From contig JADWOT020000004.1 in assembly GCA_036345935.2 (NCBI GenBank), positions 15,458,396-15,522,395 on the forward strand: a DNA stretch of 64,000 nucleotides, given 5' to 3'. This document shows positions 44,923 to 56,300 of the stretch, in pieces; position 1 is the stretch's first letter, and each line of letters opens with the position of its first letter. Position numbers and translations under genes: made by a program. Below the pieces are notes generated by a model. It made no database searches and was not told the DNA's origin. It saw nothing but the letters and a program-made list of their open reading frames with translations. Origin of the DNA: Taenia hydatigena (Eukaryota; Platyhelminthes; Cestoda; Cyclophyllidea; Taeniidae).

Positions 44923-45230
44923 AAACCGACTGTAGAAAAAAATAAATCTTATCTCCAGCAGCCGATTAACACGAATTGTACAAGACCGCCGGAAAAACGA
45001 CTGAGCAAAACAAGCACAGGTGTATGTTAAGCGCCTAAATTTAAAGAGGTTCTTAAGCAATATGGCCTAATGAGAAATTACTCGCGCATTCCAAACCAAT
45101 TTTCGAGACTTTGATATTTAGTAAAGGTTTGAACGCATTCGAAATAAAATGTTTAAATGAAGACGGCATTTCCCAGAAAGTCAGTATTTTGGGCCATATT
45201 GTGTAATTATAAAAAAGGTGCTACGACAAA

Positions 45231-45368
45231 TGTAGCATTCCGGGACTTTTTTGAGGGCGAAAAGGCATAACACTCGGACGCAATATACGTATTTAATGAA
45301 CAGAGGGTATGGGGCTGCTGGCATGTTCCGAAATCGAAGCCGACAGTCATAGCAAACAAAGTATTACA
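45231..45368 (-). mobile_element. Solo LTR of the TRIM element, internally shortened
   Basis: The ends are retained (plus-strand TGTAGCATTCCGGG to CAAAGTATTACA), but about 45 bases are missing from the body. Flanks ACAAA (45226-45230) and ACAAG (45369-45373) agree at four of five bases, as expected of an old target duplication. It lies about 310 bases upstream of the JNK start codon. Confidence 0.75.
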
Positions 45369-46043
45369 ACAAGCGCTCTAGATATGCTCGTTGTGGACAG
45401 GAGTCGCTAATTTTTGCACCGCTTTTCAGGTGTACTTTAATGCTTACAACGGTTGATTACTGTCGGTCTTCAATTTTATGCAAGCTATTTTCATCTCTCG
45501 AAGTAAAAAATTGCCAACTTTTTTGTAAGCATTACATTCTGGGTTGAAGAACCATATTTTAATTTAGCTGAAGGAGTTTTCGACTTTTCTTTTGCCTACA
45601 GACAATTATTATCTGCTCTATGGTTTCCTTTTTCGCTTCAACATTATCGGTAACATAAAAACTGATATTATAGCATTTTAAGACTTCCCTGGGGTGTTTC
45701 AAAAGCCACGCTGGTATATCTGAGAGACACTGGGTGTAACTTTACACAAGAGCCTCATTCATTCACTCTTTCAACTCACTCCCTGAAACGTAGTCGGTGC
45801 TTGAAATGCAGCTAACAGTCCGGTAGTGGCAGCTGTTGCATTGTCATGGCTGTACTTACGATAATTTTTTTTGTCTCATTGACTTTATCGCACCTGCGAT
45901 TTCATCTTCATTTAGGCCGCACGGATGCGTAGGCAGTGTCCCGAGCCCTAATAAATCGAATTTGTGCGAATATAAACAACATTTGCAAGCTTTGAAGAAG
46001 TCCTGGCACAGATCAAAAGCCACCTCACAGAGACAAAGTACAC

Positions 46044-46233
46044 TGTAGCGTCCCGAGGCTCTTTCGAAGGCAAAAGAAGGCAGAATGCTAGAGTAGAATA
46101 TATGTATATATTCAACGGACAGAGGGAAATAGGCTGCTGGCATGGCCCGGAGGCCAGCCCACGCAAGTCGGGCAGTACGGCCACCTCTGCGACCTTGACA
46201 GAAACCGGTATTTCCAACAAACAAAGTACTACA
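46044..46233 (-). mobile_element. Solo LTR of the TRIM element
   Basis: A full-length LTR, plus-strand TGTAGCGTCCCGAGG to CAAAGTACTACA. Flanks TACAC and CACAC agree at four of five bases. Confidence 0.85.
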
Positions 46234-47529
46234 CACACCATGCAGGAGCTATATTACAATAAAGTTAATATCGAATCAAATTATTGCAGGAAACTTATGG
46301 GTAATCTTCTATTTTTTGCACCAGCATCTGTCTATTAGGCAGAATCTATGGTTGCAATACATGGATTGCTCGTTTAACTCTCGGTTTTCGTGAAGTTACT
46401 TAGGTGTTCAGTCATTGTACTTACTTTGGATAGGTAGTCTCCGAGACTATTTGTTCGTTATGCGCATTTTAGTCTGCACATAAGCATTTCTTTGGTTTAT
46501 GTCCATGTGTTAGTTTTTTGCATATGTCTACTTTTATCATCCTAATGAAAATGGCCAGAGACTAAGGGGGAGGTAATCCAGTAGCGCTTTGTATATAATC
46601 ACGTGCCAAAGATTTTTTTGTGAAATAGTTGGGAATGACACTTTAATAAACTTTTTAGTCATGGTGCTAATTTAGTTTTAAAACACCATGCTGTTTGTTT
46701 GAATCTGCTGCGTTAAGTAGTTAGTGTATGCCGTGTCTTTAAATTCCACTCATGCAATGATACCTAAAACATTGCTGAACGTCAAAACTGGAACCGATAA
46801 TTTCGTGCTCAATGATTATTTACCGGCGCTTTCAGAATTCGGTCATGTGGAACCTCACCTTGAGCTGCCCAGAGAGCGAACTGTTTTTAATGCGCCAAAA
46901 AAGGTGACTTCATATACATACATACATATACATATATATCTACAACGTAAATTCCCATGAAGCTCCATTTTATGAATGAGCCTACAGGAATCCTAATTTC
47001 CAGGCATGTATTATAATTCAACATAGTCATCCATCCCTAATGCGGTTTTATCCTTTCTTAAAAATCTATCATGGTGTCAACAAATATTTAGGCTCTCTGT
47101 GTGGATCCATGTTTCGAATCCATACTTTTCGCATTGCAACCTATTGAGTCAGTTTTACCCCGAATTTTGTTCTCCGGTTTTTAACTGTCCATTATCACTG
47201 ATATAGTGACTTTATTTTTGGATAATGCTTTTGTATTCCCGTAAACGAATTTGAGTTCTCACTTTGTCGACAATTTAATCTCGCTTTTGACAGGTTGACA
47301 AACCGTTTTTTTGCTTATTTCATCTTCGGGTTAACCATTCAAAATGCCTTTCCACTTAAGCTTCATGGGTCCTGCTGCGAACACTTTTCACCGTAATTGC
47401 ATTATTTTTTCGTCTTGACAACAAAGTTAATGCATGTCTTCCTGAAAAGGCCTGCCGTAACCTAGGCCCTGGTGTCACTCCCATGCGCTTTCCCTATCTG
47501 AATTTGCTAACTTATTTGACAGAAAATGC

Positions 47530-47985
47530 AAAGATGCATGGGATTTTTAAATATATTGAGCGGCCGGTAGCACTTGAGTGAGTCTAAATCAACAAATTTT
47601 ACTGCGATCCGTAGTTCCACGAAACGGTACACGTCTACGACGCCATCGATCCGAGGAAAATCGAAACATTCAATCCGAAACTGCGTCGAGACGATAGACA
47701 GCATGACAGGAGAGTCGGACTAAACATTGCTGAGGAGGTTAGTTCGCATCAGAACCTTCAAATAATTCTCACATACTTCAGCCGACTGTTCAACCTCCCT
47801 GATACCACCTTAGGAGGACGCTAAGCCAGTTCCGTCAAGAGTTTCATCAGATATTGGACACTACCTGAAGTGGCAATGCGATCCACAGGACCGATCTCAT
47901 GTCCACATCCAACTGGTGGAAAATCAGTTCTTCCGACGCAACGGGGTAGACTTCAAGAATCTCATGGCAGATCAGGATCACTAGA
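47530..47985 (+). pseudogene. Decayed coding relic of unknown family
   Basis: The plus strand reads as protein in pieces: GIFKYIERPVALE, then after two stops INKFYCDP, stop, FHETVHVYDAIDPRKIETF and LRRDDRQHDRRVGLNIAEE, NLQIILTYFSRLFNLPDTT, then after a frame change YLKWQCDPQDRSHVHIQLVE and NQFFRRNGVDFKNLMADQDH. At least three stops and one frameshift interrupt it. Codon pattern and composition are unlike the surrounding AT-rich DNA, and no introns are needed, so a processed pseudogene is likely. I do not recognise the parent. Confidence 0.5.
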
Positions 47986-48916
47986 GTGGATTGACCCTCT
48001 CATATTTAAGTACGATTTCGGTAGTGGGTGCTTCGATGATTATTAGTATAAGGAAACACCCTTTGTGTCAAATTGAAGTAAAAATGAGGTGTCGTGAATG
48101 CACAAGAACATTGACGCTTTGGCATATCTCAAAATATCATCTCGATCAGTTCAGGGAGAAGTGACAAAACGTTTAGATATGAAAAAGTTTGATTTGAATT
48201 TTTATCGAGTAATGATGTATTCTAGGGTTTTATTTACAACACGAACTTTAGTGACAAACCAGTCGACAAAAGGCAAGCTCTGCCCACACTTCATTGTCTC
48301 AAATGGTCCGGTATGGCATTCTCTATTAGTGGAACCTGATATTATTTAGTGTTAACTTGACGAAAAGTCCTAGAACAGTTCTGTTGGCTATGTTTAAAAC
48401 AGTCATATGGATGTCGGATACTCTTAATCAAAGGGCAGTCTTTGTTCTAGTTTGAAGTAACAGAATTTTGATTAGTACAGTTGTGGGTCGTAATGACCGA
48501 ATTTGTCCTCACTGTGTTAACTATGATCAATCAACACATTCAAGAAAGGCTGGGTCACTTTCCTGTTTTAAATGTTTTAATGAGTCCACCTCCATTACAT
48601 GGATCGGCTTGAATGAGAGCTCACTTGTGCCAAGCACCTTTGGCCTTTGTGTGCGCTGAATAAACCTGGTCTATTGTAATTCTTCATTCTTCACTCGTGA
48701 GTTAAACACTTGAATGCTAAAAATGATACGAAAGTTGGGAGAAATGACAGAAATCTCGGTTTTCCAAAAAAAATGTCTTCAAAGGTGGCTGCTTACGCAA
48801 AACCACTCTCATTTGAAGTGTTTGAAGGCATTTTTATGCACTAACAGTCTACCAAGGCATTATTAACAAACGAGGTTGACTTAACCTTAATGAGTCCCTA
48901 AATTGAATGTAGGCGC

Positions 48917-51900
48917 TTACCAATCCTCCAGTGACTTCTTTATTCGTGTGTAAGCTGAAATGAGCGAGAACAGAAATTAGTTAACCGAAATATCTTTTAA
49001 AAACATAGGAAGAGGTGTTTTATTGTGGTCGTTTATTCTGCATGAAATTTTTGTCATGCAGTTGTGAGTGTGAGGAGATTTAGCGGTTAAAGGTGCCTGA
49101 AGATTTTTGCGCCATAATAATAATCAAATTGCATTCCAGCAACCACCTAGCCAGATCTATTTGTTGATCGCACTCCTTGCATCCATGGGGACACGATCAG
49201 GTCTTGAATTAACACTACTTTGATGTACCGCAATCCCCTCATTTCATGACAATAAAATACAAAAATTGCAATCGAAGAATGGAAATTAAGTGTCTCCGTT
49301 GTCCACGGCTTGGTATGCCAAGTTAATAGGGGATTTAAGGAAATATATCCAAAATAACAAGAAGGCTATCTTAGGGTCACTAGACGAAAAAATGGTGCTA
49401 GTGTATAAAAAAGGGCTCTTCTGTGGACTTTCTGGCACTAAAAAGCCTACTTCATTGTCAAGCGATTCCGGAGGTTTGAGTGATTACGCGCTCGCGTTAA
49501 CCCCAATCCACTCGATGGATCAGGTTCTGTTGTTTTAAAAAATGAATTTCCCCCTTACTGTTTGAAATGTATTCGCGTCATTGTCAGCCCTCAACTTTTG
49601 TACCCCAGTTGTCAAGCGACTCGATGATTTTGCTACTTTTTTGTAAGAAAACCAGTCTACTTTAAATTTCAGCACAAAGGCTTGGCTCCCGAGCACAGGA
49701 CATTAAAGTAATGCTTCTAGGATTTCCGTTTAGTCCAAGAATGTTTATTTTATAGGTAAGTAGTGGACGGTGAAATTGCACTTGGATTAAGGTGTATGAA
49801 AATAAAAGTAAAGAATGCAACAACAAGGACTGAAAAGGAAAAAGATAGGTAGTTAGGTCGATGGTTGGATAGCGGATGGATGGATAGGTAGAGAATTGGC
49901 TAGACGGATAAACGAAGAGATGATTAGATAACTGGATAGGCGGAGGGGAGGATACGTAATGGATGGGTGAATGGATAAGCGAACGATGGAGGGACGGGTA
50001 GATGGATAGATGTATGGTAGAATATGGGATAGACATTTAAATGGATAAATGTATGGGTGGGTGGGTGGATATGCGCATAAAGGGGAGCACATCAGAGGAT
50101 CTGCTAACATTGGATAAGCTCAAATCAATATCATAACAGATTTGAGGATTTAAAATCCACAGGCCTGAGTGGTCGTACACATAGGTTGAGGGATTGATGG
50201 ATAAATGAAAAGATAGATGGATGGGTAGACGGACGACTGCGTAACGAATGAATGGATTAATGGATAGGTGGAGGATAAACGAGTGGATACCAAATGGTAT
50301 GATCAGCTGCTGAATATAAATACGGGCATATGAATAAATGGTCAAGTGGATGGCGAATGGATGGAGGGATGGATAGATGGATTAATACAAGGTGGAGGAA
50401 TCAATAAATGAATGAATGAATGGATGAGTGGCTATCAAATAGCAAGACAAATAGATTTGGAACGGATGGAAGTATAGACAGATGGATGGATGTGCAGCGG
50501 GTGAATGAATGTACGGAAGGCTACGAAATGGTCATGGGATAAATGGATGCGGATATAAAAAGGGACACACCTGGAGACCTTGTGACACCAAGCAACTCAT
50601 GTCAATTTCACAATAGATTTGGGAGTTTGAAAGCTACAGGTTTCAGCTACGGAGCACCTTATCTTGTCCTTAAACTATTCGCTGAAACATCTTCCATTGT
50701 CGCAAAAAAATTCGTTTCTACCACTTAAAATGCCGTATTGATCACTGCCAGCCCTCGACTTTTTGCAACATTCGTCAAAAGTCTCACTGATTGTGCTGCC
50801 TTTTTGGAACCCTTTTTAAGACGCACGATTAAAAAAGGCTGAAAGGGGGGAAAGGTAAATTGATAAGAAGACGAATGAATGAATGGGTGGATACTGGAAA
50901 AATGAACGAGTATATGATGAATGAATGGACGGATGGATAATGGACAATGGATAATGAAAATAGACGGATATTGAATGGATGGAGGGATGGATGTAATCGA
51001 TGAGTGCATAATGGATGGGTGAATGGACTGAAAGATAGCGGATGGACAGAGGCCTGATAACATGAGTGGATACTGGGTAACTAGGTGGATGGATGCCCGA
51101 TGGATGGGTGAATGGGTAGAGGGATGAAAGGAAACAGGTAGATAATTAAGTTGATAGGTGATTAATAAACATAAATGTTTGTGCATGAACTAATGAAATT
51201 ATTGACCTTAAATGTATAGACACATTGATGAACAAATTGATGGAAGGAAAATATGTGAATGGTTGGTAGATAAAAGGTGGAACAATGAATAGGAAGGGGG
51301 TTTCAAAGGAACTCACATCTCTCCTGTACGTAGGTACGCACACGCCCAATTATATTAGCACGTCGACTGACCCGGCTGAAGGTGAGATCATTGCGAAAAG
51401 CGCCCAATTGAGCCATTTTCTCCTGCTCGCAGTGAGCCCGTCCACCATCCCTAATGCTGTCGGCAATGAAGTAGCCTGGAAATGAACGCTCATCAAAGGG
51501 ATGGGCGGAGCGCACATCTGTTCCAATGCGTTTCCACTCCGCCGATGGCACGTCATTCGGTCGACACTGCGGTCGACACTTCTCCGCTGCCTCATCCGGC
51601 AAGTGTGTACTGTGGAGGAAGGAAAACACAAAACTTGAAAAGACACTAAGCCTCTCTACTCACCATCCTTTCCTTGCGTAGGACTAAAATGAAATTGGAA
51701 AATTAAAAATAAAAGTATGATTTTTTCAATTTTGAGGTAAGGTACCTCATGAATTTGAGAAGGATATTGTGCAAGCAGGAGATATGGGATTAGACTTGCT
51801 TTTTCCGAAAAAAAGCTCCCAAAAAACATATTAAATGCAAGCCTGCGTATAGAAAACAATTAGCTTTTTTCCTTTGTTCCTTATGTGAAACTGAAAAGCT

Positions 51901-53249
51901 TAGTCTGTATACTAAAATTCATTACGTCGTCTCCAACTTGACAGCCTAATACGTAGTGAAAGGAAACCCATCAATGCACCACTCACGCCAATTACAAAGA
52001 GGAAAAAGTTTTTACTTGTACATAAATAAAGCACTATACCGTAGTGATATTCCGTTTAATAATAAAGCTTGGACTTACTATTTCTGATCTTTAATAGTCT
52101 CATAAGCAGTCTCCACAATTTCCCTTGTCTTTTTGCTCGCTTGGCCAGTGTGCAGGTCGATCATCACCTCTACCAGGTCATGCGTATTCAACTGCATTCT
52201 CAGCTTTTTCAGAATCAAATTTGTCCTCAATTCATTCGTAATGAAGCGATGCCCTGCTTCCACATGAGAAACTTCTGGCCATGGCAATATCCTTAACCGT
52301 TCTTCCATCACCTTTGACTCCTTCTTCTCAGATGCGATCATCGAGGGTCGTGGAAATCGAATAATCGCCTGTACATCGGGAACTTCTTGCCATGCAACTC
52401 GACTTGGTGAAGGAGCAACAATGTCCCTCCTACGCGTGATTTCCTTTCGACTGATTCGACTAAACCAATGTGCGATTCGCTTTGACAGTCCCTCTTCAAC
52501 TGAAATTGCCGTTAAGATCTCACTGGTCATTGTCTTTGTAGGTTCAGTCACCCGTGCCACGTAACTCACTCTCTCGTCCACATAGTGTTTGTGTGCTCTG
52601 ACTAGCTTCAATGGTTGAATGTTCTTTATTGTCATATCTACGGGAGTGATCACTTCCACCTTCGGTATGTTGGCCTCCTCAAATTCATTTTCATGCAAAA
52701 ACAAGTATCCCAATCGTTTTTGCTGATCTGGCAAAAGAGGAGGCAGTTTTGTGCGACCAGAAGGTGGAGGCGAAGGTGGAGGAGGTAAAAGAGGAGAGAC
52801 ACTGTAGGTACTTTCAATCTCTGCAAATTTATGAATAACCGGAGATAGATTTTCGCCCATCATTGTAGCCATTTTGAGCTCTAGTGGAGGAAGATGCATT
52901 GAAGTTGGCACAGAAGGCTGTTTTTGCAATACACCTTTAACTTTTGGCCTTCTCTTAATTGGCTTCTTCGTCATTGTTGAGATTCTCGAAACCAACTTAA
53001 GCGACTCCTTAACACGAGCGGATTTTGAAGTAGTAATTAAGGACTCTCCACGTTCACGCAATCGCAACTTTCTGGGATGAAAGAGAAATATGCCCAAATT
53101 TTGCAAGAACAAAGAGACGGTAGATGCAAGAATCATGATTACCTCCGTGAATGCTGTGCTTCCTCCTGCCTCAGTCTCGAGCTCTGATCATAGGCCTTCC
53201 TCTTTGCCGTGGCAGACACCTCCCCTAGGCGTTCATAGATAACAGAGAG
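48917..53249 (-). CDS. Large unidentified gene, 3-prime exons
   Basis: Exons 53143-53249, 52079-53071 (993 bases, the largest), 51317-51609 and 48917-48954. The big exon has a basic start (KLRLRERGESL), a proline-rich run (LLPPPPSPPPSGRTKLPPLL) and a charged C-terminal part. At its end a stop (AAATAG) overlaps a strong donor, TA|GTAAGT. Splicing to 51609 instead makes a tyrosine codon and opens a coding-like exon with AHPFDERSFPGYFIADSIRD and FSRVSRRANIIGRVRTYVQ. The last exon reads SYTRIKKSLEDW and then TAA. Thus two C-termini are possible: a short form ending after the 993-base exon, and a longer one by about 110 residues. The final intron holds a complex repeat. Function unknown. Confidence 0.75.
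49566..51290. repeat. Complex GGAT-type repeat with duplicated blocks
   Basis: Degenerate runs of GGAT/GGTT/GAAT-like tetranucleotides (about 49850-50085, 50180-50555 and 50860-51290) are separated by unique blocks that are themselves duplicated. The block at 50120-50165 resembles 50600-50645 (both contain ACAGATTTGAG or ATAGATTTGGG). The block at 49566-49645 resembles 50733-50810 (both contain CAGCCCTC and ACTTTTTG or ACTTTTGT). All of it lies in the last intron of the large gene. Confidence 0.75.
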
Positions 53250-53355
53250 CTGAAAAAAACCGAGTCCATTAATTCCTTGTGTTAGTTCAGGAGTGACAAA
53301 ACTAAACTCATGAGTGTTTCTTTGTCTTTTGCAAAAACTGACTGCTTTGACTTAC

Positions 53356-56300
53356 TGACTTTTTAGCTGCTTCCACAGCTGCCACGTGTCGTGCGAATTT
53401 CTCCCGTTGAATTTCCAGCTCCTTATTCTTTTCCAATAGTTTGACAATATCTCTCTTAAAGAAAGAAATGAATCAGGTTATAATACGAATGGTTAATAAT
53501 CTAGAATGGTAATGGTAATGCCAGAATCTCGGCTAAATACATGACCATTATTGAAAGAATTTATTGCATCCATCCGTGACTTGTGAATTTGCTGAACTGG
53601 TTGTCCTACACTAATTAAAACCCGAGACACATGTCTGACACTACAAACAATAGTTTTAACTCCCAATGAGTTCACCAAAACTGATAATCAAATCAAATTC
53701 TTTTCGGAATTCAATAAATGAGGATTTTACGTTTAAACGTGTGCTCAGACACTACATTTAGCTTTGCATAAATATTTAAGAGAAGTGCATACCTCGACAT
53801 TCACAGCGGAAGGTGATGGAAAGTCGGATAAATCAAATATCTAAAATGAAGGTTACAAAGACTTATTTGCCATGAGTCTCATTTGCCCACCATGATCCAC
53901 CACCCCGCTTTTCAGCCGTCAAAGTTATGATAGTTGACAACACTTTTTAAAAAGGTAGCACCATATGATCGCTTTATAATGGGCAAAAATGATTGGGCTT
54001 CTACGAAATTGCAATTTTAAACCTTAGCATTAAGAAATAATAGTAAGTTTCTCCCACGAATATGACGCTAGACAAATAAAGTTACCGAGCCTGTGATTTC
54101 CTTTTTCAACGAAAAATAAACAGAAACTAAAAGCCTCTTATAGCATTATTTGCTTAAATAATCATTCCAACTTACTGCAGTTATGGCTTAAGAATATTTA
54201 GCTCAAAATGGTGTCTTGGTTATGGAAGCAAAAAATGGGGATAGTCAATTTGCATCTAACACGCTTTTATTTCCCAGTTGATCTGCCGAAAAGGGAAGCT
54301 TATGGTTATCATTTCGATCAATGAGAAATCCTGTCAACAAATACGGAGGATAAAAATGAAGATGAGGTGGTAAATTACTCCCTCTCCTCTCTTCCATTCC
54401 TAACCAGCTAAAGTGCAATGCTTCTCATAAGTTAGTACCGTGAATATATGATCTAATGAGGTCTTCGGCTGCGTTGCTTTGGCTGTTTCTGCTGAGGGGA
54501 AAGAAGACGACAAGGAGCCTTTCTTGCTTAACGCGCATTTTGCCGTCTTCGAAGGATAGATTTTAAGTGCAATTGTTTTAGTCTAAACAGGTAAGTAATT
54601 CTGATTACAATCCTTTTACTCAGGATCACACTAAGTGAGCACAGTACCATGGGGATGGAGCGGGTTTGCCTCCAAAGTGAAGAATGGATGGTAAATGGAT
54701 CAATGGAGGGTAAGCATAGATCGTTTACTTAGCTGATCATTCATTCAATCTAAGAGCGACGCGTCCTTATAAGACACATAAAATCGGGTCCAGAGGGAGA
54801 CATTGGTTGCCTTTTTATGTGCTTGTCATCTGTTGTGAACATGGGTGATGATAACTTGTTTAGTTTCAAGTTGGTACAGACATCTGAGCTCTTAGCACTA
54901 AAACCCAAGTCGGATATGACCACCTTAAACTCAACCCATTCAATTTGCTGACGACACCCAATCGTTTGATATTGAGAACAGACTTGCCCTCTGGTAGCAA
55001 ATAAATACTTTTAAATTATAAAACAAATGTTTGCTTAATGATTTCATCTGATTAAAAACCCTTAATAGGATCACCCAAAATTTCAGGCTAAAAGGAGCAA
55101 TTATGCTAGCAGAAGGGACGTTTTTTTCTATCCCAAGGGCCAGTGTTTTCTCCTAGCGGTTGTTATGCAATCTTAAGCATAATTCCTAATAAAGTCCAAG
55201 GCAAATCTCAATCGGATCTCATTGACTATGCTAAATTTTGCAGCATTGACTTGGCTATAAAGCGCGCTCAAAGGTTAAATGAAATTAGGCGATAATACAC
55301 TAACCGATAAGGAGTCTGTCCTTTTAGATAGCATCGTCGAGCCAACTGGGACAAGAGGCAGTTCTTCTGAAATCTGAATTTGAGCAATTATACTTGGTTC
55401 CCTCGATTATTTACCTATTTATCGTATATGGTAGAATTTATAAGTGATTTGACCTTACGCTGATTAAAGCATCTTCACGACGCTTTAATTTGCGCTTGTA
55501 AACATTCGGGTCGTCAGAGAAATCTAAATTTATACAGCCTTTTAAGAAATTAGAATGGTTTTACAGGTCTGATACGAGCATTCATGCTTCTTCTTAGGCA
55601 TTAAGTCGATTGAGATCAACTCGCTACTTACATGACCATGTCTTTTGTTTCGCAGACACCCTTACAATATATATTTGAATTTCAGAGTTAATTCTCAATC
55701 AAAATGATGAAGTCTGTACAGACAGACTCCACGAGGAAGTGAAAAACCACTTACACTCTCCAACTGCGGCAGCGGTGTGATCGGTGAAGTGTATAGCTTT
55801 TTCATCCGAGGCTTCCTAGCTTCCTAAAATTAGGCAAGCAGTCATTACCAAGGTTTGTAAAACAACATGACCACCATTAGGACTCAGACTGTTAAATATC
55901 CTAATTGTAACATCGAATGTTTTCATGTGAACTTTTTTCAAAACAATTTTTTTCCTAAATAGAGGTTTTACTTTTGCATGACAAGAGGACTCAAATTAAA
56001 TGACAGAGTTACCTAAATATTTGCCTTCTGGTCGCAAAAATCAAATTATTAGACTGTAATTATGAGGATCTTGCCAAGATTACCGTATCCTTGTCGCGAA
56101 TCAGTGCACCCTCATCAGGTAGCGGGTGAAAAGTTGTTGATGTCTCCTTCTGTTGACCCTGCAAGTAAATATATACAAGCATTAACTCATAACTGTATCA
56201 TAATAGTGAACTGTTGCGGTAGTGTTTTCAGATATTAATATGCTACTCTTAAAATTTTATCATAAAAGCACACAACTTCATGCTCTTAGTTTGAAGACTT

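Larger units (their letters stand above)
44923..48916. other. Intergenic region between JNK and the large gene
   Basis: Both flanking genes run leftward, so this holds the JNK promoter and the 3-prime end of the large gene. It contains two solo LTRs, a decayed coding relic at about 47530-47985 and a short CATA repeat near 46911-46939. No intact gene was found. Confidence 0.5.

Noticed and set aside
49850..51290. CRISPR-like array
   Set aside because: The spaced repeats are degenerate tetranucleotide runs of variable length in an intron of an intron-rich eukaryotic gene, with no constant repeat or spacer size.
51350..51646. Alternative long frame on the minus strand over the exon at 51317-51609
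   Set aside because: It is a shadow frame rich in Arg and Cys. The neighbouring frame fits splice phases on both sides and reads as ordered protein.
51664..51683. 20-base exon between the 993-base exon and the next exon of the large gene
   Set aside because: It has good splice borders but would shift the following exon out of its clearly coding frame. Direct splicing from 52079 to 51609 keeps the frame.
52079..53136. Independent gene starting at the long open frame
   Set aside because: The first part of that open frame lies upstream of a clear acceptor (exon starts at 53071). Phase matching joins it to the upstream coiled-coil exons instead.
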